Assembly (NCBI RefSeq): GCF_018304765.1
Contig: NZ_CP072643.1
Coordinates: 744,001-808,000 of the forward strand
Source of the DNA: Chloracidobacterium sp. N
GTDB taxonomy: Bacteria > Acidobacteriota > Blastocatellia > Chloracidobacteriales > Chloracidobacteriaceae
DNA: 64,000 bases
Direction of reading: 5' to 3'
Numbering within the stretch: the stretch's first letter is position 1; each line of letters starts with the position of its first letter. A program made the position numbers and the translations under genes. The notes below the pieces were generated by a model. It had not been told where the DNA came from. It made no database searches and was given only the letters and a program-made list of their open reading frames with translations. This document shows, piece after piece, positions 7,064 through 14,439 of the stretch.

Positions 7064-8737
7064 TCAGCGAGTGACAAAGGGAATGTAGCGTGGAATTTCA
7101 CCCATCAGCGTACGCGCCAGAAGTCGCGCCTGAATTTCAAAAATCCGCCGATAGCTGACCTGATAGTTGAAAACCGGATGTGTGACCAACTGATCCAGCC
7201 GACGCTCAAAAGCCTCGATGAAGGTCTTTCTACCACGCGGTGTCAATGCCACTGCTTCGCCCCGCTGGATGAAATCCGAAGGCCCGATTTCACCATTGTT
7301 GATAACCGTGATGACTACCGAATCCGCTACCAAAGGGCGAAACTCCTCCATCAGGTCAAGAGCCAAAGCCGGTCTTCCATAGCGCGGCTGGTGGTAAAAA
7401 CCAAGGTGAGGATCAAAGCCAACGCCAATGACGGCCACCATCATTTCCTTGACCAAAAGACTGTACGCAAAGGAAAGCAAGGCATTGACCGGGTCCTTGG
7501 GCGGACGCCGGTTGCGCCCGGTAAAATCAAATGGCGGCTCATTGCCCGGCTTGAACATTGCCGGGAAATGACGGAAATACTCGCGCGCTGCATTGCCCTC
7601 AATTCCCAAAAGCGAAGACAGTTCCTCACACCTCTCAACTGCACCACGCGAGGCCGCCAACTGGGACAACACATCTGGATCAAGTTGACGCCCATTTCGC
7701 CGCAAAAGAAGACGGCTGTTACGGATTTTTCCACTTACAAAAGCCTTCGCCAGCCTGAGACAAAACTCCGGATTTCCGGCCGCCTGAAACTGCCGCTGAC
7801 GTAATTCAATGTTTTTGTGTGGTGGGGCCGTCGTCACAGCCTGCAACCAGCCACCATAGCTCAGGTGCAAGACGGGAACCTCCCGGTTCACCAAAGCCCG
7901 AAGTGCCTGCGCCGAAATCTGTACGTTGCCAAAAAGGTTGACCTGGCTGATTTCAACCAACCGCACCGCATCTACGGCCTGTCCTTTGTCGCGGATTTCA
8001 AGTACGGTGCCATTGAGGCCTAACGCATAACCCTGACCCTGAACATAGACGGCCTTGTTGTCGTCACGCGCCGGTACCAGTCGCCGTACTTCCCTGCCGG
8101 TTGGAACCGGCAACGCGACTTCAGCCGCTTCGGCTGCAGACGGTAGAACCGTTGCTGCCGTGGCTTCTGAAGCCCTGTCATCAACCTTGTCATCGCCGCG
8201 CAGGAAATTGATTTCATCCGGCAGACAAATACCGACCAGAGAACAGCGTGGGCACTTGTTGGAGTTGACCAACGGCGGAGGTATCGTACCGGAAACCGCC
8301 AAAGCCCGCGCCGCTGCCAAAAGCTGCTTTGTCCGCGCGATGAGAACCGGCGTGAAATCCACCCGGACACGGGTTTTATCGGCTGCGTAGTAGATAATCC
8401 CATAACCAGAGCGATAGCCATTGGCGCGCAGCAAAAGCCCCTGCAAACAAACCTGAATGCGCTCCGGTTCCCAAGCGCCTTCCAGCAGGTCCGGCGCGGC
8501 ACCCCGTTTGTAATCCACCGGCACCACCTGCCCGTCGTCACTTTCAAGCAGGTCAATCACCGCCACAGCGCCAAGCTCCGGGCAGCCAACCTCCACCGAA
8601 CGCGCATGGATTTTGCTCTCCGCCGTGATTTCGGCCGGCACCGGCGCCGGCCCGCCCGGCCGATCAACGCGCCGATGGACAAAACGTCCTTCCAGAACGT
8701 CAACATTCTCCGCCCACTCACGCTGTACATACTCAAG
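7064..8737 (-). CDS. cas4-cas1: Cas4-Cas1 fusion, large 3' part, separated from its start by an IS insertion
   Basis: The frame is open from 8737 but has lost its start. It begins LEYVQREWAENVDVLEGRF, the continuation of a Cas4 N-terminus now found at 10107-10190. The Cas4 part keeps the RecB-type motif VPVDYKRG and the C-terminal cysteines in CPRCSLVGIC. The Cas1 part carries the catalytic E in LLGIEGNAAREYF, H in GFYHQPRYG and D in ALDLMEEF. Cas4-Cas1 fusions are a hallmark of type I-G/I-U loci, where they select PAM-correct prespacers and integrate them. Restored, the protein would be 585 aa. An internal GTG at 8641 could still give a protein with Cas1 but a truncated Cas4. Confidence 0.9.
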   Translation of the reverse strand, partial: LEYVQREWAENVDVLEGRFVHRRVDRPGGPAPVPAEITAESKIHARSVEVGCPELGAVAVIDLLESDDGQVVPVDYKRGAAPDLLEGAWEPERIQVCLQGLLLRANGYRSGYGIIYYAADKTRVRVDFTPVLIARTKQLLAAARALAVSGTIPPPLVNSNKCPRCSLVGICLPDEINFLRGDDKVDDRASEATAATVLPSAAEAAEVALPVPTGREVRRLVPARDDNKAVYVQGQGYALGLNGTVLEIRDKGQAVDAVRLVEISQVNLFGNVQISAQALRALVNREVPVLHLSYGGWLQAVTTAPPHKNIELRQRQFQAAGNPEFCLRLAKAFVSGKIRNSRLLLRRNGRQLDPDVLSQLAASRGAVERCEELSSLLGIEGNAAREYFRHFPAMFKPGNEPPFDFTGRNRRPPKDPVNALLSFAYSLLVKEMMVAVIGVGFDPHLGFYHQPRYGRPALALDLMEEFRPLVADSVVITVINNGEIGPSDFIQRGEAVALTPRGRKTFIEAFERRLDQLVTHPVFNYQVSYRRIFEIQARLLARTLMGEIPRYIPFVTR

Positions 8738-8860
8738 TTGACATACTCCCCTGCCTAAAGGCAGGGGATTCTTGTTCCTGGTTCTGCGAGCGCACTTACT
8801 TCATCAGGTTGCCCCTCTAAAGCAGCGGTGCATCTCTCCCCAAGCGTTCCCTCTTTCGAG
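8718..8860 (-). ncRNA. Predicted TnpB guide RNA (omega/reRNA) from the right end of the IS608-like element
   Basis: TnpB proteins use an RNA that overlaps the 3' end of tnpB, runs through the right-end hairpin and takes its guide from the DNA flanking the element. Here that guide would be minus-strand 8737-8718, CTTGAGTATGTACAGCGTGA, which is cas4 sequence. The right end and junction are seen directly; the RNA and its 5' boundary are inferred from the family. Confidence 0.4.
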
Positions 8861-10106
8861 GCAGTTCCCTTTTGCCCAAAGGTACTGTTTTGCCACTCCA
8901 TTCCCAAGATGCTTAGTCCCTTCTTGAGGATGTTCAAAGCCGCATTCCGGTCTCTGTCTGATTCAAATCCACATTGAGGACAACTATGGGTTCTGGTGGC
9001 CAAGGTTTTTACTACCATACGCCCACAGTTACTACAGTCCTGTGTGGTGTACTGCGGTGGTACGCTGACGACTGCCTTGTCCCACACCTTGCCGTAGTAG
9101 TCCAGCCACGCAGTGAATTGAGACCAGCCAGCATCATGAATGGATTTGGCAAGATGATGATTTTTGACCAGGTTCTTCACCTGCAAGTCTTCGTACACCA
9201 CGACATCGTGAGATGCCACCACGCACCGGGCTAACTTAATCACCCAGTCTTTACGCTGGCGTTGGACTTTCAGATGTGCTTTGCCCAGTCTTTTCTTTTG
9301 CTTGTGGTAGTTCCTGGATTGAGGTTTCGCCCCTTTCCTGAACTTCCTGCTCAACCTGCGCTGGTGGCGCTTTAGCCGCTTCTCTGCTTTCCGCAGATAC
9401 TTGGGACACTCTACAGGGTTGCCGTTCTGGTCGGTGTAGAAAGCCTTCAAGCCCAAGTCAATGCCAATCACATTGCCTGTGTATGCTCCCCGCTCTTTGC
9501 GCTCCACATCCAGGCAGAACTGGGCATAGTACCCATCTGCCCTGCGTATCACCCGCACCCGATTGATTTTGCAGTTCAGGATATGGTGTCTTGCCTCACC
9601 ATTGCAGTACAAGGCGAATGTTCCTGCGTTGAAGCCGTCGGTGAACGTGATGGACATGCCGTCAGGAGACAGCTTCCAGCCGGACAGCTTGTACTCGACC
9701 GACCGACAGTTCTTCTTGAACTGCGGATAGCCTTTCCTGACCGCCTTGTTTCTGCAGTTGGTATGGAACCGGGAAATGGAAGCCCAGGCTCGCTCTGCAC
9801 TTGCCTGCCTTGCCGCTGAGTTTAACTTCCTGGCAAAGTCAAACTCTTTGGCCAGGTCTTTGCAGTGGGCATAGAGAACAGCTTTGTTGACGCTCTTGTT
9901 GTCCATCCAGTACCGCACACATTTGTTTCTGACAAACTGTGTGGTACGGATGGCTTCATCCAGAGCGTGATACTGCTTTGCTGTCCCGTTGAGTAGCTTG
10001 GCTTCCATGACTCTCATACTGCTATTTTATCACAGGTTTGGCTTGATAAAACAGCGTGCGCCTTATATCCCTGCCCTAAAGTGCAGGGCTTTACGGCGTT
10101 TTTTCG
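8738..10106 (-). mobile_element. IS608-like IS200/IS605-family element (tnpB only) inserted in cas4-cas1
   Basis: The element is 1369 bp and lies in the minus orientation. The left end directly follows TTAC (10110-10107) and the right end finishes in TCAA (8741-8738). Both ends carry a hairpin (10069-10088 and 8748-8767). AAAG sits at the 5' foot of the left hairpin and GAAT at that of the right one; TTAC/AAAG and TCAA/GAAT are the cleavage and guide tetranucleotides known for IS608. Removing 8738-10106 joins the two cas4 parts in frame with no scar. There is no tnpA, so movement would need a TnpA supplied in trans. Confidence 0.9.
8755..10017 (-). CDS. tnpB: TnpB, RNA-guided nuclease of IS200/IS605 elements
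   Basis: The product is 420 aa and full length. The RuvC-like residues are all present: D in IGIDLGLKAFY, E in VVVYEDLQVKNL and D in SDRDRNAALNIL. Between the last two lies the zinc ribbon CSNCG...CPQCG. The N-terminal half has the OrfB helix-turn-helix-like part with many basic residues. TnpB cuts DNA matching its guide next to a target-adjacent motif and so promotes element retention. No clear Shine-Dalgarno precedes ATG 10017. The stop codon falls inside the right-end hairpin. Its base composition is more AT-rich than neighbouring cas3, in line with recent arrival. Confidence 0.93.
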   Translation of the reverse strand: MRVMEAKLLNGTAKQYHALDEAIRTTQFVRNKCVRYWMDNKSVNKAVLYAHCKDLAKEFDFARKLNSAARQASAERAWASISRFHTNCRNKAVRKGYPQFKKNCRSVEYKLSGWKLSPDGMSITFTDGFNAGTFALYCNGEARHHILNCKINRVRVIRRADGYYAQFCLDVERKERGAYTGNVIGIDLGLKAFYTDQNGNPVECPKYLRKAEKRLKRHQRRLSRKFRKGAKPQSRNYHKQKKRLGKAHLKVQRQRKDWVIKLARCVVASHDVVVYEDLQVKNLVKNHHLAKSIHDAGWSQFTAWLDYYGKVWDKAVVSVPPQYTTQDCSNCGRMVVKTLATRTHSCPQCGFESDRDRNAALNILKKGLSILGMEWQNSTFGQKGTASKEGTLGERCTAALEGQPDEVSALAEPGTRIPCL

Positions 10107-10190
10107 GTAAAACAGACGTGGGCAGTACACATACTCATTGAGCATCCGGGCCGGAATGAGGTCCGGTGTGGCAAGGAAGTTTTCTTTCAT
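10107..10190 (-). pseudogene. cas4-cas1: 5' fragment of cas4-cas1, cut off by the IS608-like insertion
   Basis: This stretch encodes 28 codons from ATG 10190, ending in MLNEYVYCPRLFY, the Cas4 N-terminal motif with the first iron-sulphur cysteine. It breaks at TTAC and resumes in the same frame at 8737 after the 1369-bp element. It is too short to function alone. The start is preceded only by a weak GAAAG. Confidence 0.88.
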
Positions 10191-10244
10191 AGGCTTTCAA
10201 ATTTTGTGAAGTGGTTCTGCGGACAGGATACCCGCGCTTCGAGA

Positions 10245-10410
10245 TATGCGGGCGAGACGCCCGCACTCCCAGGCTTTCACGCGGGCGAGACGCCCGCACT
10301 CCCAGGCTTTCACGCAGGCGAGACGCCCACACTCCCAGGGATGCTCACACTCCCAGGCTTTCACGCGGGCGAGACGCCCGCGCTCCCAGGGATGCCCGCG
10401 CTCCCAGGGG
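10245..10410. repeat. Tandem GC-rich dispersed repeat between csb3 and cas4-cas1
   Basis: About five imperfect units of roughly 33 bp or less contain GCGGGCGAGACGCCCGC followed by CTCCCAGG and CTTTCAC. Each unit is itself a dyad (GCGGGCG/CGCCCGC). The same family recurs at 11682-11767, 60175-60230 and 63881-63911. Long frames through it encode only repeated Ala-Gly-Glu-Thr-Pro or Arg-Arg-Pro words and are not genes. Confidence 0.9.
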
Positions 10411-10411
10411 A

Positions 10412-11323
10412 TTAGGCGATCTTGCGCGCCGGCGTGAAGTTCGGTGTCTTGCCGACCAAAATCCGCCGTACGCGATACACCGCCGCAATCCCCATGTGAC
10501 GCAACCGCCGCCGGTCGCTCTCCCCGATGGGATCATCCTGAAGTGGCGCCAACGCCAGCAGGGAAGGGATGAGATCAGGCGGAACAAAGGGCGTCCAGAT
10601 GGGCCACGTCCACCGCGTCTCCCGGCTGCCAAACCCGCTGAATCCAAGCGTTTTGAGCGCGCCACCCACAGGCCAGACGGTGAACCACGCAAACGCCTCA
10701 ATTGCCAACCGGTTGGCACCCAACATCGTGCCCCGCCGCCTGCGGGTCGGGTCGCCAGAGGGCTTATGCCACTGATAGGCATGCCGCCGGTCCTCCGAAG
10801 GGTCGAGATGTAGGGATTGATTGTCCATCGGGTCGGCGTAATCCCACGGCTTGAACAGCGTCCGGTCCAGATGACTGCGCGTGGTTCTTCCCAAAATGGA
10901 CTCGATATTGCCTACGTGATAATCCCGGCGCGTTGTCTGAAGCTGGCTCGTCGCCTCTGCCGGCGCCAGATTGCTGGCGATCGCGGCCAGAAAATCAGCC
11001 TCCCGACGATGACCAACAGCCGCTGCCTGACGTACCTGCAAAAACACATTCCCCGGCTGTTGTTTGACTTCTTCGTAAAGCCGCGCCGGATGCTGGTTCA
11101 GTGACTTGACCAGCGTTTTATCCAGCCGGTCCAGCAGGTCGGCCTGACGGATTGGCGCTGAGCTGCCCAGTTGGGCTACCCACCCGCCCTCGTCAGTCGT
11201 CCACGCCAGACACAAATCCGGCAGGCATTCCCGCAAAGCATTCACCAGCCCCAGCGCCGCCAGAAAACCCAGCGGCGTTGTGCCATCCAATCCGCGCAAC
11301 ACAATGTGGTGATTCGGTGTCAT
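10412..11323 (-). CDS. csb3: Type I-G Cascade subunit, Csb3/Cas8-like
   Basis: The product is 303 aa. VLRGLDGTTPLGFLAALGLVNAL at the N-terminus resembles the start shared by Csb3/Csx17-type proteins, which take the Cas8 place in type I-G/I-U effectors. Further marks are RRDYHVGNIESIL and WFTVWPVGGALKTLGFSG. I base the name on position between cas3 and cas4-cas1, on size (Csb3-like, far shorter than Csx17) and on this N-terminus; catalytic motifs are not expected. It starts 41 bp downstream of cas3. The GC-rich repeat begins one base after its stop. Confidence 0.7.
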   Translation of the reverse strand: MTPNHHIVLRGLDGTTPLGFLAALGLVNALRECLPDLCLAWTTDEGGWVAQLGSSAPIRQADLLDRLDKTLVKSLNQHPARLYEEVKQQPGNVFLQVRQAAAVGHRREADFLAAIASNLAPAEATSQLQTTRRDYHVGNIESILGRTTRSHLDRTLFKPWDYADPMDNQSLHLDPSEDRRHAYQWHKPSGDPTRRRRGTMLGANRLAIEAFAWFTVWPVGGALKTLGFSGFGSRETRWTWPIWTPFVPPDLIPSLLALAPLQDDPIGESDRRRLRHMGIAAVYRVRRILVGKTPNFTPARKIA

Positions 11324-11364
11324 CGGTTTCTCCCAAGTCAGTCAAAAGCCATTTCCTCTCCCGG

Positions 11365-14300
11365 TCATGACACAAGACCGGCTTCTTCATCGGCGCTGGA
11401 CTGGTGGTCAGCCAGGCGCAGAATCGTCTCCAGATACGCCGCGCCCCACCAACCGAAACGGCGCTGCATCCGCCAGAAACGCGCGCCAATGCCCGAATCG
11501 AGCCGGTGCGGCGGCGCTTTTTCACGCCAGGCATGCGATACCGCCACGGTGTACGACTGGCCCAAAAGCTCGGCCGTGAGGGCAACGTCAGGCGCTTCGA
11601 GGTCCACCACGACCGGGGCCAGCGGGCGGCCCCGTCCGTGGTGTGTGCCAATGAGGTAAAGGATGAGATCGAGTTCAGTCCCTGCGGGCGGGACGCCCAC
11701 ATTCCCAGGCTCTGCGGGCAGGATGCCCGCGTTCCCAGGCTTTGCGGGCGGGACGCCCACACTCCCAAGGAGGGTTTCCAACATCTGCACTGAAAGCATC
11801 TCGTGCCGGAAACCGGCCGGCAGCCCGGCCCGCTCGTGCGCCTGCCGCCGTTCGAGCGGCGTCAATGGCAAGCCGTCCGACTTGGCCAGCAAACCCAGCG
11901 GGGAAGCCCCCAGCAGCCAGGTTTCCGTCCGGTCAGCACGCTGCAAAAGCGCCTGGAAGCGTTCATCCGCCTTGCCCCAGTCGTGGGCCTCGGCCGCCGC
12001 CAGAAACACTTCCTCCCGAATGTTCAGCGGCAGCGCCCGTACCGTACGCTGGATTTCATCCCGGACATGCCGGCTGTGCGCCGCCAGCGTCACCGGCTCG
12101 GCGCTGGCAATCCAGGAACGCTCATCTTCGCCTTCGTCCATCAGCGGCAGCGACCAGTCCGCCCTCCCGGCCAGTCGCTTCCGGGTGGTCAGCACGTAGC
12201 CCCGGCCGTCCGGGTAAGGCGTACGAAGCAGGCCCAGCTTTGGGTCAGCCAACTGGTGCAGCGCCGTGCGCAGGGCGTCAGCCGGCCAGTGCTGAGGCAA
12301 CTTGTCTTCCGCTCCGGTTTGCAGGTCGTCAGCCAGAGCGCGCAACGCTTCGCGCCAGTCCTCCACCCCGAACACGGTTTCCGGCTCGGTCAGGCGGGTG
12401 AAGAGTTCCTGCAGAGCCGGCCACTCGCGGTCAAAAAGATGTGGGTGCAGCCGTACGACAGGGCGGTTGCGGGCTGTCACAGAAGCAGCTTCGGCTACAT
12501 CTGGCGAGGCGTCCGCCGGCAGATGTCCCAACACCTCCCAGCCGCCGGCCGCCACCGGCAGGATCAGGGTATCGCCCGGATGCAGGTCACCCACTGCCGT
12601 CAAAAGCCGGTTGTCCGCCAGACCACGCCACAGCAGGCCACGGCGCTCAGGCTTGACGGCACTTCCGTCTGTAGCTTCCGGTTTGGCATCCGTCCCGGCT
12701 GTTTCGCCGCCAAGCTCCAAAAGGTCAGCCGCATCGTCTTTGCCAGTCTCCTCCGCACCGGTCAGCCACCGGCGCACCACCGACATCGGTACGGTCATGC
12801 ACTCGGTTGCCGTCGGCGGCAGCAGGCTGACGACTTCACTCCAGTCATCCGGCGGAAAAGCATCGAGGTCAGCCCGCCAGCACACCTGCACGTCCGGTTC
12901 GCCGGGCTGCGGGCCATGCAGCAACTGCGCCACGTTGGGTTCCAGCGCCGGGCGGGGACTCGTCTGGCAGAGCAAGTCCAGATGCGCCGGCAGCAGCACC
13001 GCAGGTTCGCGCCGGGCGGCAGGCGCCAGACATTCCACGGGCAGCCCCTGGCCGTTCAGGTAAGCGTCAAAAGCGTCAATGCCAAAATTCACGTTTTTGG
13101 ATTGCCCCCACTTGGTAAGCCATTCCCAGGTTTTGGGCAGGGCGTCGCCATAGACAGGATCGGGCTTTTTGGGATTGAGCGCCTTTACTTCGATGAACAC
13201 CACGGCCAAGGCTGCAATGGGCCGACCGCGGCGGTTGAGCCGTCCGAACCGCTGCCGGAGCGCGTCCAGTGAGGCGCATTCCGTCAGCAGCACGTCAAAG
13301 TCATAGTCGGCGCCGACTTCAAGGCACTGGGTCGCCACCACAAAGCTGAGCTGCGCGCTTTCGTCAGGCCGGTTAGGGCCAATGAGCGGAATCAAGCGCC
13401 GCTGCTGGGCGTCGCGGTCAACCGGACGCATCGGGCCGATGACGAGTTCCACCGGGGCATCGGGAAAGGCTTCGCAGAGCAGCCGGTGGACGGCGCGGGC
13501 CGTCGCCACCCGGTTGACAATGATGCCAACAGCCGCTTTGCCCAGTTGACCGGCTTCCGCCATCGCCTCGGCTTCAGAAACAAGGTCTTTCGGAAGATCG
13601 GAGACAACCCTGAGCTGCACCAGTTTGTCAGCACCCAGAACGGCAGCCAGGCGTGGCGTGCGCCGGTCGGTATGGTCCAGTCGGAAGGCCGCCTGGCCGG
13701 CGGCTTTGGGCGGCGTCGCCGTCATGGCCACGAGCCGAAAAGGGGACACACCGATGGCTTCTTCTGCCCACCGCTGCGGGTCAAGGTAGTCCCGGACGGC
13801 ATCCAGGGTTTGCTGGAAAGGTTTGCTGATGTGGGCTTCATCGAGAAACACCAGGCTGTCGTAGGCGGCCAGACTGGCGTGAATCGGAGCCGCGTGGGCC
13901 GAAACACCGTAGCCGCGAAAGAGCAGCCGCGAGCCAAACTGGTCAATGGTTGTGCAGACCACCATGGGCTGCGTCACCGACCGGGCCCAGCGATTGTCGC
14001 GGTACAGACCGCCGCGCAGTTCCAGCACATCGAGCGGTGGCGCGCTTTCCGGGCGGAGGGTTGAAAGCTGCCGCAAAGCCGCCGCAACCTTGTGCAGCGT
14101 CGGCCACCGGGTCGGGGAAGCTTCCGCTTCCAGCAGTCTCCCGGCCAGGCGCAGGGCCCGCTCGTAAGCGGCATCCACAATGACGCGCCGGTTGACGCAA
14201 AAAAACACCCGGCGCGCGGCCGTGCGCGCCGGCGGTTCCAGCGCCGCCTGACAGGCGAGAGCGAACACGGCAATGTCAATCACGGCCGTTTTGCCGCTGC

Positions 14301-14436
14301 CGGTGGGCAGATCGAGCACCGGCGGCCAGGTTCCAGCTACGGCTGCGGCCGCCAGTCGCCGCTGCCACGGGTAGGGATCACAGTCGTGAGCTTCGCGGAA
14401 AAAAGCGTCAAAGTCGTCAATACCAACCTGCGTCAT
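11365..14436 (-). CDS. cas3: CRISPR-associated helicase-nuclease Cas3 (type I-G, C-terminal HD)
   Basis: The product is 1023 aa. Helicase motifs come first: DLPTGSGKTAV (Walker A, about residue 43), LVFLDEAHISKPF (DEAH, about 195), and QRFGRLNRRGR as motif VI. The HD nuclease lies at the C-terminus (AEAHDWGKADERF, about 817), the domain order typical of type I-G/I-U. Cas3 unwinds and degrades DNA held by Cascade. Residues about 889-918 are a translated copy of the genome's GC-rich dispersed repeat (GVPPAKPGNAGILPA), placed in frame within the HD half. The gene follows csb2 with a 3-nt gap, so translation is probably coupled. Confidence 0.93.
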   Translation of the reverse strand: MTQVGIDDFDAFFREAHDCDPYPWQRRLAAAAVAGTWPPVLDLPTGSGKTAVIDIAVFALACQAALEPPARTAARRVFFCVNRRVIVDAAYERALRLAGRLLEAEASPTRWPTLHKVAAALRQLSTLRPESAPPLDVLELRGGLYRDNRWARSVTQPMVVCTTIDQFGSRLLFRGYGVSAHAAPIHASLAAYDSLVFLDEAHISKPFQQTLDAVRDYLDPQRWAEEAIGVSPFRLVAMTATPPKAAGQAAFRLDHTDRRTPRLAAVLGADKLVQLRVVSDLPKDLVSEAEAMAEAGQLGKAAVGIIVNRVATARAVHRLLCEAFPDAPVELVIGPMRPVDRDAQQRRLIPLIGPNRPDESAQLSFVVATQCLEVGADYDFDVLLTECASLDALRQRFGRLNRRGRPIAALAVVFIEVKALNPKKPDPVYGDALPKTWEWLTKWGQSKNVNFGIDAFDAYLNGQGLPVECLAPAARREPAVLLPAHLDLLCQTSPRPALEPNVAQLLHGPQPGEPDVQVCWRADLDAFPPDDWSEVVSLLPPTATECMTVPMSVVRRWLTGAEETGKDDAADLLELGGETAGTDAKPEATDGSAVKPERRGLLWRGLADNRLLTAVGDLHPGDTLILPVAAGGWEVLGHLPADASPDVAEAASVTARNRPVVRLHPHLFDREWPALQELFTRLTEPETVFGVEDWREALRALADDLQTGAEDKLPQHWPADALRTALHQLADPKLGLLRTPYPDGRGYVLTTRKRLAGRADWSLPLMDEGEDERSWIASAEPVTLAAHSRHVRDEIQRTVRALPLNIREEVFLAAAEAHDWGKADERFQALLQRADRTETWLLGASPLGLLAKSDGLPLTPLERRQAHERAGLPAGFRHEMLSVQMLETLLGSVGVPPAKPGNAGILPAEPGNVGVPPAGTELDLILYLIGTHHGRGRPLAPVVVDLEAPDVALTAELLGQSYTVAVSHAWREKAPPHRLDSGIGARFWRMQRRFGWWGAAYLETILRLADHQSSADEEAGLVS
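11682..11767. repeat. Dispersed GC-rich repeat inside the cas3 coding sequence
   Basis: Three units of about 28-30 bp (TGCGGGCGGGACGCCCAC followed by ATTCCCAGG or similar) match the intergenic family at 10245-10410. The frame stays open and encodes alternating GVPPA and GILPA words. Confidence 0.85.
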
Positions 14437-14439
14437 GGG

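Noticed and set aside
8641-8641. GTG 8641 as the genuine start of a Cas1 protein
   Set aside because: It would leave Cas4 without its first third, and the upstream codons continue Cas4 in frame up to the exact IS junction, so it is at best a secondary start.
10211-10813. Plus-strand frame through the GC-rich repeat with ARRPHSQ-type words
   Set aside because: The translation is only the tandem repeat followed by csb3 antisense; no start signal.
11803-13272. 489-codon plus-strand frame opposite cas3
   Set aside because: High GC keeps antisense frames open. The minus frame carries the Cas3 helicase and HD motifs.
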